In this document: piece after piece, positions 8,756-17,892 of the stretch
How the letters are laid out: each line of letters begins with the position of its first letter
Position numbering within the stretch: position 1 is the stretch's first letter
Assembly (NCBI GenBank): GCA_963699305.1
Contig: OY969431.1
Location: 1,054,001 to 1,118,000, forward strand
Length of the DNA: 64,000 bases
Source: JBGQAS01 sp963699305
GTDB taxonomy: Bacteria > Chloroflexota > Anaerolineae > Anaerolineales > Anaerolineaceae
Reading direction: 5' to 3'
Notes under the pieces: generated by a model
Database searches by the model: none
The model's input: only the letters and a program-made list of their open reading frames with translations
What the model was told of the DNA's origin: nothing
Translations under genes and position numbers: made by a program

Positions 8756-9744
8756 TCCGACTGCCCTCGCATGCCTGCATACAATTGATAAAGCCGGTAA
8801 AAAAATGGGTTAAGAATCAGATCCATTGCAGGAATAGACCGAGACAATTTGCCACCAAAACCCCGTTTGAAACGATAAACTCCCCATAAGCCATCCGACC
8901 GTGATTCAAACTCTCGCTCAAGGGTATCCTCATCTTCATCCGGAACACCCCAAAGATCGTACTCGTTACAACCATTCCGTTTAGCCCACCGTATCGCTTC
9001 CCATTGGAGCAAATATGTTGGCATCCGGTTGCGTTCCTCATCATTGGACGCACCAAATAAGTACCAAGCCCGAATTCCTTGTCTGAATACAAGTAATCCT
9101 GCGAGTGGTTTATTCTGAAATTCAGCGATTAATAATGCGCATGCCTTATCCTTGTGAAATAAATTAAATGCTTTTTGGTAATAATCCTTAGTATGAATCC
9201 CAAAGTCATCTCGTTTCCCGGTGGCAAGCATTAATTTGTAATAGGTGTCGATATTATCTGATTCACGGATTACGATTTCCTTTTTTTCTGCCAGGCGAAT
9301 GTTGTATCGGCATTTTTGTTTCATGCGAGCCAGAATTTCTTCCTCCGTACCGGATAGATCAACCAGTATCGTTCTCATCGGTTGGATGGATCTGGCATCC
9401 ATTTTCCAGTTATGTATTTCCTTGGTATTCGTTATTGATTTAAAACTAACCACATCCGGTTCAACCTTGATAAATACTGCTTTTCTTTCCCTGCACAGAG
9501 CAGCGATTTCTTCCCATGTTTCTTTTTTCGGATCCGCGACTGGACCTCGGGGGATATAAGCAACTGAGAATCCCAAGGGCAGTTTTTTTATAAGTATCTG
9601 TGCGCCTGTATCACCTGAAATAATTCTCACAGGGGTCCAGCCGAAACCAGACTTAAGTTCCCCCCATTCCCCGGTCTGTAAGAGATGTGCCCTGGGATGA
9701 TTGGCGATGAACGCTTTCCATTCGTTTAGTGTTACGGTTGTCAT
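8752..9744 (-). CDS. FemAB/FemX-like peptidoglycan bridge or aminoacyl transferase (copy 1)
   Basis: A 330-residue FemAB-family protein, paralogous to the gene downstream. Diagnostic blocks are LLQTGEWGELKSGFGW, MKQKCRYNIRLAEKKE, YLFGASNDEERNRMPTYLLQ and YDLWGVPDEDEDTL followed by WGVYRFKRGFGG. It overlaps the CapD-like gene upstream by 4 nt and the second FemX gene downstream by 4 nt. In monoderm bacteria such proteins build interpeptide bridges. Their place in a polysaccharide operon suggests coordinated wall and glycan assembly, though FemAB homologs acting on other acceptors exist. Confidence 0.88.
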   Translation of the reverse strand: MTTVTLNEWKAFIANHPRAHLLQTGEWGELKSGFGWTPVRIISGDTGAQILIKKLPLGFSVAYIPRGPVADPKKETWEEIAALCRERKAVFIKVEPDVVSFKSITNTKEIHNWKMDARSIQPMRTILVDLSGTEEEILARMKQKCRYNIRLAEKKEIVIRESDNIDTYYKLMLATGKRDDFGIHTKDYYQKAFNLFHKDKACALLIAEFQNKPLAGLLVFRQGIRAWYLFGASNDEERNRMPTYLLQWEAIRWAKRNGCNEYDLWGVPDEDEDTLEREFESRSDGLWGVYRFKRGFGGKLSRSIPAMDLILNPFFYRLYQLYAGMRGQSE

Positions 9745-11636
9745 GAATCGATCGAGGTAAATTCTGGAGGAGGAGAGAGTTTGACTGAAGAGCCAGGGAT
9801 TAACTCACTCAGCATATCGATTACCGCCTTTGTGTCGCCTTCACGGGAAAGACGGATGACTTCGTCGATGGCGTTTATCAAAGGTTCACCGGTTAAGTTT
9901 TCTTGTCCATTCAATTGGAATATATCCGGATGGGAGGTAGGTTTATTGATATGTCCTTCATCCCAAAGATCTTCGCTTAATTTTTCCCCAGGACGAATGC
10001 CGGTGTACACGATCTCGATATCTTTCCCAGGTTCCAATCCAGAAAGCCTGATCAGATCCTCGGCTAAATCAGTGATCTTAACTTGTTCACCCATGTTCAA
10101 GACAAATGCTTCTCCACCCGAGCCTATGGATGCAGCTTGCAAGACCAAGTAGACAGCTTCAGGAATCGTCATAAAATATCTTTTCATATCCGGGTGAGTG
10201 ATAGTGACTGGCCCGCCACGAGAAATCTGTCTCTTAAATAATGGCACCACACTTCCACGGCTTCCCAATACGTTGCCAAACCGTACAACGGAAAATGCCT
10301 TGCCGCTCTTGTGCGCTGCATCGAGCACGATCATTTCAGCCAAGCGTTTCGTTGCGCCCATCACATTGGCGGGAAGAATCGCTTTATCGGTGGAGATAAG
10401 AATCAACCTGTCCACTCCTGTCATCGTTGCCACTTCTACCAGATGTTTTGTTCCCAAAACATTATTCGTTACAGCTTCTTCGACATTAAATTCCATTAAA
10501 GGCACATGTTTGTGCGCTGCAGCATGAAAAACGACCTCGGGATGATATTGATCAAAAATCGCCATTAATCGTGGTTTATCACGCACATCAGCGATGATGG
10601 GTTTGGTTTTTACTTCAGGAAAACTTTCGCCAAGTTCAAGTAACGTTTCAAATATGCTATTCTCTCCATGCCCCATGAGGAGAAGTTCTTTCGGGTTCCA
10701 ACGGGCGATCTGCCTGCACAATTCCCGACCAATCGACCCCCCTGCGCCTGTGACAAGAATGGCTTTCCCACCCATCGTGTTTCCGATGATATCATCCTGC
10801 ATTCGTGTAGGTTCGCGCTGTAAAAGGTCAGTGATATCCACTTCCCTTAGTCGACTTACGCTTACTTTCCCATCCAATAATTCGTATATCCCCGGCATCG
10901 TACGAAATGGGATCGTCTTGGCACGGCATTTTTCAGCCACCAATCGAACAATCTTTCCCGCTGCGCTTGGAATCGCAATTACCACTTCTTCGATCCGAAG
11001 ATGATCTAATGCTTTGCCAATATCCGCAAGTGTACCGACAACCGGGATATTGGATATTTGTTGTTTTTGTTTTTCCTTATTATCATCGAGGAATCCAACC
11101 GGTTTCATATGCAATTGAGGATTTTTCTGGAGTTCCCTGACCACGAGAGCACCTGCATCACCCGCCCCGATGATCAACGTCCGTTTGGCAAGCTTTTCCT
11201 TGCTTTGTTTTGCTGCCAGAATTTGGCTTTCTGCCAATAGCCGCATGGAAAAACGGATCCCACCTACCAAAAGCGTCGAAAGAAGCCAATCGATGATCAG
11301 CACCGACCGCGGAAACCCTCTGAAAGCCCCAAAAGCAAAAAGTGCGATCATGATTACGGATACAACAGCGGAGGCACTTGTCACCGCTGCAAGGATCAGC
11401 TTGAGTTCCTGCATGCTGGCATATACCCACATGCGACGATATAAACCGAAGAAATAATATACGGTCGGTTTGACAATTAATCCTACTCCTATCATGAATA
11501 ACGCTGAGGGCAAGTAAAATGGAAAAGCGGTGCTTAGTTCAAGCCGCAGGGCATAACTTCCAAACACTGCAACAATGACAAAAAAAACATCCCCCAGCAG
11601 TATGAAACGATTACGGATGGAAGGTTTGTTTTTCAT
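9741..11636 (-). CDS. membrane-bound nucleotide-sugar 4,6-dehydratase (CapD/FlaA1/PglF type)
   Basis: A 631-residue protein with four or five N-terminal membrane spans (residues 10 to about 130), a first Rossmann domain (GAGDAG at 157-162) and a second SDR domain (GAGGSIG at 297-303). The catalytic region reads ISTDKAILPANVMGATK, with T416, M426 and K430 in the positions of the Ser/Thr-Met-Lys triad known for this long membrane group. HAAAHKHVPLME is the other family hallmark. These enzymes convert UDP-GlcNAc or a similar sugar to a 4-keto-6-deoxy derivative for exopolysaccharide or glycoprotein glycans. It overlaps the phosphoglycosyl transferase upstream by 1 nt and copy 1 of the FemX pair downstream by 4 nt. 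Confidence 0.92.
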   Translation of the reverse strand: MKNKPSIRNRFILLGDVFFVIVAVFGSYALRLELSTAFPFYLPSALFMIGVGLIVKPTVYYFFGLYRRMWVYASMQELKLILAAVTSASAVVSVIMIALFAFGAFRGFPRSVLIIDWLLSTLLVGGIRFSMRLLAESQILAAKQSKEKLAKRTLIIGAGDAGALVVRELQKNPQLHMKPVGFLDDNKEKQKQQISNIPVVGTLADIGKALDHLRIEEVVIAIPSAAGKIVRLVAEKCRAKTIPFRTMPGIYELLDGKVSVSRLREVDITDLLQREPTRMQDDIIGNTMGGKAILVTGAGGSIGRELCRQIARWNPKELLLMGHGENSIFETLLELGESFPEVKTKPIIADVRDKPRLMAIFDQYHPEVVFHAAAHKHVPLMEFNVEEAVTNNVLGTKHLVEVATMTGVDRLILISTDKAILPANVMGATKRLAEMIVLDAAHKSGKAFSVVRFGNVLGSRGSVVPLFKRQISRGGPVTITHPDMKRYFMTIPEAVYLVLQAASIGSGGEAFVLNMGEQVKITDLAEDLIRLSGLEPGKDIEIVYTGIRPGEKLSEDLWDEGHINKPTSHPDIFQLNGQENLTGEPLINAIDEVIRLSREGDTKAVIDMLSELIPGSSVKLSPPPEFTSIDS

Positions 11637-13063
11637 TAACGCCCTTTGAGCCCGATGACAGCTCCAATAGTTCGAATGAGGATGTTCAAGTCTAACAGAA
11701 AGGTTCTTTCTTTGATGTAGTATAAATCATACTCGAGCTTGATCTCACTCTCTTCAATCGTTGCCGCATATCTCTGGTGAACTTGTGCCCAACCGGTCAA
11801 TCCTGGTTTTACAAATAACCTCGCGCGGTAGAAAGGAATCCTTTTTTGCAACTGGTCAACGAATTCCTTTCGTTCTGCTCGTGGTCCGACAAGGCTCATT
11901 TCGCCTTTTAGTATATTGATAAACTGTGGTAATTCATCCAAATGACTTTTTCTTAAAAACTTCCCCAGGAATGTAACGCGTTTATCGTTTTCGCTGGCCA
12001 TCCGGGCAATACCATCCGCCTCAGCGTCTTTGCGCATGGTTCGAAATTTGGAAATGGTATAAGCAGCCCCATTTTTTCCCAGGCGTTCCTGTTTGAAAAT
12101 AATGGGAGTACCATCACTGATGAGAATGGATAGCGCAATAAATGGAAATAGGATAACCATGACGAACGATCCGATAATGCCGCCAATAATATCGAAAAAC
12201 CGCTTGGCAATTTCATAGAAATTATTTGTATGAGATTGATCAAAGAACGAACGCAAGAGCCAATCGGACTGTAAAAGCATGACAGGCACCCTGCCAAATA
12301 GCTCTTCATACACAAATGGTACCGTGGAGACTTCGATCCCCAATTCTTCAGCTTCCACCAATTTTTGGAACAGTGCTGGATTCATTTCACCGGAAATCGC
12401 CAGGATGATATCGGTAACTTCCAATCGCTGCACGATGGTGTGTAAATCTACACTCATTCCAATTACTTTGTAGCCTTCGGTCTCTAAAATTGCCTTATTG
12501 GGGTCATCATCGATTAATCCGAGGAGGAGAAATGGTGAAGGTTTCGCCGATCGTATTTCCTTCACCAAACTGCATCCCGCCTTGCCGGCACCAACAATCA
12601 ATACTTTTCGTAAAAACTTCGGAGCGGTAAATATTCTTATATATAAAAATCTCCACAGCATGGTAAGAACTGCTACTGCGATCAGGAACACAGCAACGCC
12701 CCAGCGCGGTAGTGAATTGGGATCGGAAGAAAAATAAACAATCAGGTAAATCAGCACACTTAAAATACAGGCGATGATGATGCCTTTTACGGTATCGCTC
12801 ATACTCGCAGACCGTCGGACATCATATAGTTCTATCAGCATCACCATCCAAATTATCGGTAGCAGAAAATACCAAAAAGGAGGACGGGTCCGTAAAAATT
12901 CCCACGAAAATTTTAACCAGGCATCTTTTTGCGCCCAAAAATACAAGGCAATCACTAAGCTTATACTGGCAACCAAAAGGTCGCCCAGGATAAGAATTGT
13001 CCTGCGCTCGCTGGTTCGCAATCTCCAGGGTTTCGATGTGGATTGATATTTTAATTCTGACAT
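11636..13063 (-). CDS. polyprenyl-phosphate sugar phosphotransferase (WcaJ/WbaP-like, polyPGT)
   Basis: A 475-residue initiating transferase for exopolysaccharide. It has four N-terminal spans, a CoA-binding-like Rossmann domain (VLIVGAGKAGCSL), a re-entrant helix (KRFFDIIGGIIGS) and the catalytic bacterial sugar transferase domain: YTISKFRTMRKDAE, KSHLDELPQFINILKGEMS, VGPRAERKEFV, and KPGLTGWAQVHQRYAATIEE. The family transfers a sugar 1-phosphate to undecaprenyl phosphate at the inner membrane face. The stop overlaps the CapD-like start by one base (TAATG). The CapD-like product could feed this enzyme directly (inference). Confidence 0.94.
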   Translation of the reverse strand: MSELKYQSTSKPWRLRTSERRTILILGDLLVASISLVIALYFWAQKDAWLKFSWEFLRTRPPFWYFLLPIIWMVMLIELYDVRRSASMSDTVKGIIIACILSVLIYLIVYFSSDPNSLPRWGVAVFLIAVAVLTMLWRFLYIRIFTAPKFLRKVLIVGAGKAGCSLVKEIRSAKPSPFLLLGLIDDDPNKAILETEGYKVIGMSVDLHTIVQRLEVTDIILAISGEMNPALFQKLVEAEELGIEVSTVPFVYEELFGRVPVMLLQSDWLLRSFFDQSHTNNFYEIAKRFFDIIGGIIGSFVMVILFPFIALSILISDGTPIIFKQERLGKNGAAYTISKFRTMRKDAEADGIARMASENDKRVTFLGKFLRKSHLDELPQFINILKGEMSLVGPRAERKEFVDQLQKRIPFYRARLFVKPGLTGWAQVHQRYAATIEESEIKLEYDLYYIKERTFLLDLNILIRTIGAVIGLKGR

Positions 13064-13071
13064 CTATTCGC

Positions 13072-14067
13072 TCAGCGATAATGAAATCCAAGCAAGCTCA
13101 ATAAAAATCCGGTTCCCCAACTGAAATGCATTGTTGCAATTGCAATCGGCATTCCAAGGATCAAACCGGGATCATTTTCTTTTATTGCAACAGGTAGACT
13201 TGCACAGATAAGTATAACTGCATATAAGCCGATTTCACATAATAATAACCACCGAAAGATTGGAAGAAAAATTGATCCGATGAGTAGACCGATAATACTC
13301 AAAATAAAAATGGGTGGAAGTGCTTGCCGATAACGGATTGAAAAACCATATCGTTTTAGCATTTTCCATTTCCAATAACCATAACGGAAAAATTGCCTTG
13401 ATAACTCGCCAATAGTTCTCCTTGCAAAGTATTCCGTTTTAATTTCAGGATCCAGCCAAATTTTTCCTCCCGCCTTGCGAATACGAGTATTGAACTCATA
13501 ATCCTCGTTTGTTAATAGCGATTCATCAAAATTTCCGGTTTTCTGAAGTAACGATTTATGGAATGCTCCAAATGGAACGGTGTCGACAATGGCGGTTTTC
13601 TCTGCAAATCGGTAAAATGCATCTCCAACCCCTATTGGATTTGATCCAGCCTTTGCGATGGATCGTGCGATAAGTCCTTTGCCACCGGGTTTGACGATCC
13701 AGATTCCACCCACATTGTCCCCCCGTTTTTCAGATAATGCTTTAACGCACAGAGCAACATAATCAGGGTGAGGTTTGGAATGTGCATCAAGCCGTACAAT
13801 GATTTCCCCATGTGCATTTTCAATCGCACGATTCAAAGCCGCTGGGATTATCTTTTTAATATTATCAATTACCAGGATCTTCAAATCTGGATTCTTCTTT
13901 TGAAATTCCTTGATCTTTTCTCTCGTCCCGTCTAAGGAATTGCCATCAGAGATGATGACTTCAAGGCACCTTGTTGGATAAGTCTGATGCAAGATGGCAT
14001 CCAGCAATCCACCAATGGTTTTTTCTTCGTTATAGCAAGGGATGATGATTGAAACGAGTAAAGTCAT
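13072..14067 (-). CDS. family 2 glycosyltransferase, ExoA-like
   Basis: A 331-residue GT-A enzyme: LVSIIIPCYNEEKTIGGLLD at the start, ISDGNSLDGTREKI, the DxD-like segment VRLDAHSKPHPDY, and an acceptor-side TNEDYEFNTRIRKAGG. Three hydrophobic segments near the C-terminus (about residues 255-330) anchor it in the membrane. It probably extends the lipid-linked glycan begun by the phosphoglycosyl transferase 8 nt downstream. Its stop overlaps or abuts the histidine kinase gene region (shared base at 14067), consistent with coupling to the two-component genes upstream. Confidence 0.9.
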   Translation of the reverse strand: MTLLVSIIIPCYNEEKTIGGLLDAILHQTYPTRCLEVIISDGNSLDGTREKIKEFQKKNPDLKILVIDNIKKIIPAALNRAIENAHGEIIVRLDAHSKPHPDYVALCVKALSEKRGDNVGGIWIVKPGGKGLIARSIAKAGSNPIGVGDAFYRFAEKTAIVDTVPFGAFHKSLLQKTGNFDESLLTNEDYEFNTRIRKAGGKIWLDPEIKTEYFARRTIGELSRQFFRYGYWKWKMLKRYGFSIRYRQALPPIFILSIIGLLIGSIFLPIFRWLLLCEIGLYAVILICASLPVAIKENDPGLILGMPIAIATMHFSWGTGFLLSLLGFHYR

Positions 14068-15503
14068 TAATGCGCTTTCTTGATCGATAAGGTTTGATCC
14101 TGAGAATTGGAGAAGGGTAAATCAACGATGAACGTCGTCCCCTGACCAGCGTTACTTTGGACTTGAATTTGTCCATTATGTGCAAGGATAATCTGTTTGG
14201 CAATGGGTAGCCCTAGACCAATTCCGCGTCCTGTCCCGCCTTTTCGTGATTTATCCACCTGGTAAAATCGTTCAAATATCCTGGATTGCTCTTCTTGAGG
14301 GATCCCTAATCCTGTATCAGAAATGGAAATACGGATCATGGTTTTCATGACGTTCGATTGGATAATCACGCTCCCCCCAGGTGGCGTGAACTTTAGCGCA
14401 TTATCCAACAGATTTGTAAATACTTGGGCTAACCTGTCCCCGTCTCCGATAAATCGAGGTAGAACAGCAATATCGGATTTCAATTCAACATTCGCCTGGC
14501 GCGCTTGAGGTTGGAATTTTTTACATACCTTTGATAACAATTCACCAAGGTTTACTTCTGCGCGTTGCAAGTCCGCTGTGCCACCCTCCAATTTTGCCAA
14601 TGTCAATAGATCCATTACAAGACGATTCATCCGTCCGGCTTCATTAAAAATAATCTCAGCTGCCTCTTTACTGGATTGCTCCCCAGTAGTAGTTCCATCC
14701 AGGATGGATTGGGCAAATCCCTGGATGGAAGTGAGAGGTGTTTTTAGTTCATGGGAAACATTAGCAACAAAATCCCGTTGTGATTGGGTGCTGTTGTTTA
14801 CTTTTTGATTCATCTCGTTAAGAGCGCCTGCGAGCTGTTGGACCTCACCAGGTCCTTCTAATGGAATATTCACCAATTCCCCTTCGGCAAGCTTGTTAGC
14901 TGAAATTGCCATTCTCTGCAAGGGAGTGGCAATCCAGCGACCCATGATAACGCTGATCATAAAAGCAAGACCAAGAGCAGCAAAAGCGGAAATCACAAGA
15001 GGTAGAAAAAGTTCATCCCGAAAGAAAATTCTCAATGGAAATTTCGGTTTCTGAGCCATTATTCCCAGATATCTGCCATCCGGTAAAACTTCTATTGCAT
15101 AAAACCACCCGTTACCGGCTCCATCTCGAAAAACTGGTAGCTGTAGCGGTTCGTTACTCATTGCCGCAGAAACAATCGGGATTTGTTTAATGGATGGCAA
15201 AGCGGATTGTCCAACGATGGAAGTATCAAATAGCACATTTCCGTCATTTGACAGAATGAATAATCGAACATTTCTTACTGTTGCTTCCTGGATGAGAAGC
15301 GGTTCTATTATTGTTTTATTAGGTAAAGATGAAATGGTAGTTGAAATACCAACCTGGGCTATCCGAATATGTTCCAAAGTAGTTCGATATAAAAGCGGGC
15401 TTCGGGCGAGCGTAATTAGAAGACCGCAGCTCACAGAACATAATACGATCAAAATCAGAATTACATAACTTAGCCACATCCGGGTTCGAATTGAAGGTGC
15501 CAT
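14067..15503 (-). CDS. sensor histidine kinase with HAMP domain
   Basis: A 478-residue class-I sensor kinase (PhoR/ResE/WalK-like layout). It has membrane spans near 11-33 and 165-187, an extracytoplasmic sensor region between them, HAMP to about 235, then HisKA with FVANVSHELKTPLTS (phospho-acceptor H251). The ATPase domain shows an N-box DNALKFTPPGG, a G1 box SDTGLGIP, and a G2 box GRGIGLGLPIAK. The signal is not predictable from the sequence. It overlaps the response regulator by 1 nt, so the pair is translationally coupled. Because glycan genes follow with overlaps, phosphorelay output and polysaccharide synthesis share one transcript. Confidence 0.96.
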   Translation of the reverse strand: MAPSIRTRMWLSYVILILIVLCSVSCGLLITLARSPLLYRTTLEHIRIAQVGISTTISSLPNKTIIEPLLIQEATVRNVRLFILSNDGNVLFDTSIVGQSALPSIKQIPIVSAAMSNEPLQLPVFRDGAGNGWFYAIEVLPDGRYLGIMAQKPKFPLRIFFRDELFLPLVISAFAALGLAFMISVIMGRWIATPLQRMAISANKLAEGELVNIPLEGPGEVQQLAGALNEMNQKVNNSTQSQRDFVANVSHELKTPLTSIQGFAQSILDGTTTGEQSSKEAAEIIFNEAGRMNRLVMDLLTLAKLEGGTADLQRAEVNLGELLSKVCKKFQPQARQANVELKSDIAVLPRFIGDGDRLAQVFTNLLDNALKFTPPGGSVIIQSNVMKTMIRISISDTGLGIPQEEQSRIFERFYQVDKSRKGGTGRGIGLGLPIAKQIILAHNGQIQVQSNAGQGTTFIVDLPFSNSQDQTLSIKKAH

Positions 15504-16183
15504 TATCCGATAAGTTTATATCCTATACCTGTGACGGTTTCGATCTTTAACTGGCTATTAACTAATTTCTGTCGGAGTTGAGCAATATGCACATCCACGG
15601 TGCGAGTTTCTCCGGCAAAATCAAAACCCCACGCTTTGCTTAGCAACTGCTCCCGTGTCAAAACGAGCCCCTTGTGACGCAACAATACTGCCAGGACTTC
15701 GAATTCCTGTGTGCGTAGAGGTATTAAAACTCCATCCACCCGAACTTCACGTCGCGTAGGATCGAGAACGAGATCTCCAATATGAAGAACCTCTTGCAAT
15801 GAATTTTCCGTCGGTGAAGCTCGTCGTAAAATTGCCTTTACACGCGCGACCAGTTCTCTTGGGTTGAAAGGCTTTGTTAAATAATCGTCTGCACCCAATT
15901 CCAAACCAAGGATTTTATCGATGTCATCATCTCGTGCGGTAAGCATCAGGATTGGCAGGTTATTATTCTCCCCACGCACCTTCTTGCAAATCTCAAATCC
16001 ATCCATTCCTGGCAGCATGACATCCAGCACCATCAACGCTGGCTGATTTTCTTTCAACGATTTGAGCGCGGAAATCCCATCACCAGCAGAAAGGATTTTA
16101 AATCCTTCTCGCTCGAAATACATTTTTACAAGCTGGATAATGTTTGCTTCATCATCCACGATCAGGATGGTTTCAGCGGTCAT
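15503..16183 (-). CDS. OmpR/PhoB-family response regulator
   Basis: A 226-residue two-domain regulator. The receiver has the acidic pair in ILIVDDEANI, phosphorylated D54 in VLDVMLPGMDGF, LTARDD and conserved K104 in YLTKPFNPRE. The C-terminal winged helix ends in TVDVHIAQLRQKL and TGIGYKLIG, typical of OmpR family DNA-binding domains. It starts 2 nt after the ridA-like stop and overlaps the cognate kinase by 1 nt. It may control this operon, but no direct-repeat operator was identified. Confidence 0.97.
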   Translation of the reverse strand: MTAETILIVDDEANIIQLVKMYFEREGFKILSAGDGISALKSLKENQPALMVLDVMLPGMDGFEICKKVRGENNNLPILMLTARDDDIDKILGLELGADDYLTKPFNPRELVARVKAILRRASPTENSLQEVLHIGDLVLDPTRREVRVDGVLIPLRTQEFEVLAVLLRHKGLVLTREQLLSKAWGFDFAGETRTVDVHIAQLRQKLVNSQLKIETVTGIGYKLIG

Positions 16184-16185
16184 GG

Positions 16186-16656
16186 CTATTTACAGCAACA
16201 GCTTTTTTGTTCATCATGATGCTTGTCGTGTGCATCTTGATCATGACAATCACAGTCATCTCCACAGATCAATGCAACAGCTTCGATTTCTACCAATCCT
16301 CCCTTGGGAAGAGCTGCAACCTGGACTGCAGATCGTGCAGGAAAATCCGAAGTAAAAAATTCACTATATACAGCATTCATTTTGGCAAAATCATTAATAT
16401 CCTTCAAAAATACGGTGGTTTTTAGGACATGGTCCATACCACTGCCACCTTCTTCCAAAATGACCTGCAGATTCTTTAGCGATTGTTTTGTTTCAGCTTC
16501 CACTCCACCTGTAACCAAATTGCCATTCTGTGGATCGATACCAAGCTGACCGGCCGTATAAATAAACCTCATGGCACGGATACCAACGGAGTAAGGCCCA
16601 ATAGCCTTGGGCCCCTTATCCGTAATGATTGGCGTTCGGCATTTGCAGTCTGACAT
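16186..16656 (-). CDS. RidA (YjgF/YER057c/UK114)-family protein with Cys/His-rich tail
   Basis: A 156-residue protein. I place the start at the ATG at 16656, with GGAGG 6 nt upstream; longer in-frame starts lack an SD. Residues 10-130 are a RidA domain, including FPARSAVQVAALP with R108 (the residue that binds the substrate carboxylate in RidA) and E123 in LVEIEAVA. RidA enzymes hydrolyse reactive 2-aminoacrylate-type enamines. The oddity is the tail after residue 131: C132, C135, C137, H138, H143, H146, H147 and C153-C155, plus C4 and C6 at the N-terminus. This looks like a metal-binding appendage and is not part of canonical RidA. It lies 2 nt upstream of the response regulator gene. Confidence 0.9.
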   Translation of the reverse strand: MSDCKCRTPIITDKGPKAIGPYSVGIRAMRFIYTAGQLGIDPQNGNLVTGGVEAETKQSLKNLQVILEEGGSGMDHVLKTTVFLKDINDFAKMNAVYSEFFTSDFPARSAVQVAALPKGGLVEIEAVALICGDDCDCHDQDAHDKHHDEQKSCCCK

Positions 16657-16778
16657 GTGATTCCTCCAATAAACAATTCTTAAGCTGGTTTGTAACCTCT
16701 TAAAGGTCAACCATTTCTTATATTCCATCCAACCTACGTATTATAATTGCCTTATCCTTTTTAAGAAAAACAGAAAAA

Positions 16779-17855
16779 ATGCTAGAAAAAATCATCACAC
16801 TCAAAAATAGATTTATTGAACTCGATAGATTATTGGAAGTTAACGTCAATGACTATCAAAGAATTGCCGAACTCGCAAAAGAACGATCCGACCTGGAACC
16901 CATCATAACCAAGACCTCCGAGTATCAGGAAGTTGCCAAACATCTTGAAGAAGCTCGATCACTTCAAGATAGTCCGGATGCAGAAATGCGTTCGCTTGCC
17001 CTTACAGAGATCCGCGAGCTAGAACCTCGCCTAAGCAATTTGGAAAAGGAGATAAAAAACTTGCTCCTTCCCAAGGATCCACGTGATGATAAAAATGTCA
17101 TCGTCGAAATCCGTGCTGGAACAGGAGGAGATGAAGCTGCCCTGTTTGCTGCAGACCTTTTGCGTATGTATTCACATTATGCCGAGCAAAAAGGTTGGAA
17201 AGTGGAAATTCTTTCATCCAGCGAAATTGGTTTAGGTGGTTACAAGGAAGTGATCTTTACCGTGAAAGGGAAAGGTGCATATTCCAAGTTAAAATATGAA
17301 TCTGGCGTCCATCGAGTACAACGCGTGCCTGTCACAGAAGCACAGGGACGCATTCATACATCCACGGTTACCGTTGTAGTTCTCGCCGAAGTAGAAGAAG
17401 TAGACATACAAATCCCCGAATCGGATTTAAGCATTGATAGTTTCCGCTCATCCGGCGCAGGAGGTCAGAATGTGCAAAAGAACTCCACAGCCATTCGCAT
17501 TACCCATCTTCCAACGGGCATCGTTGTAGCATGCCAGGATGAACGTTCCCAATTACAGAATCGCCTGCGAGCCATGAGCATCCTGCGCGCCCGGTTGTAT
17601 GATATTGAACAACAAAAGCGGCAACAGGAACTGGAAGAAACCCGACATTCCCAGGTTGGCACAGGCGAGCGCTCAGAAAAGATTCGCACGTACAATTACC
17701 CTCAATCTAGGGTAACGGATCACCGCATCAACGTATCATCCTATAACTTGCCAACTGTCATGGATGGTCAGATAGACCAATTTATCGATGAATTATCCAT
17801 GCGAAATGAGACTGATCGCCTTTCTGCACCCGGACCCGAAGAGGATTCAGATTAA
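16779..17855 (+). CDS. prfA: peptide chain release factor 1
   Basis: A 358-residue class-I release factor, normal length. The GGQ loop (SGAGGQNVQKNS, near residues 228-230) acts in the ribosomal peptidyl-transferase centre. The codon-recognition tripeptide reads PVT in RVPVTEAQGR, the RF1 type (UAA/UAG) and not the SPF of RF2. The next gene, 37 nt downstream, is prmC, which methylates the Gln of GGQ, so the pair is functional as well as positional. A TATAAT at 16742-16747 could serve as the -10; the -35 is weak. Confidence 0.98.
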   Translation: MLEKIITLKNRFIELDRLLEVNVNDYQRIAELAKERSDLEPIITKTSEYQEVAKHLEEARSLQDSPDAEMRSLALTEIRELEPRLSNLEKEIKNLLLPKDPRDDKNVIVEIRAGTGGDEAALFAADLLRMYSHYAEQKGWKVEILSSSEIGLGGYKEVIFTVKGKGAYSKLKYESGVHRVQRVPVTEAQGRIHTSTVTVVVLAEVEEVDIQIPESDLSIDSFRSSGAGGQNVQKNSTAIRITHLPTGIVVACQDERSQLQNRLRAMSILRARLYDIEQQKRQQELEETRHSQVGTGERSEKIRTYNYPQSRVTDHRINVSSYNLPTVMDGQIDQFIDELSMRNETDRLSAPGPEEDSD

Positions 17856-17892
17856 TTTTCCTAAATATTGAGCTTGGTTATTTTTTTGAAAA

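Noticed and set aside
16657..16728. 24-residue N-terminal extension of the RidA-like protein
   Set aside because: No SD, not similar to RidA, whereas GGAGG precedes the ATG at 16656.
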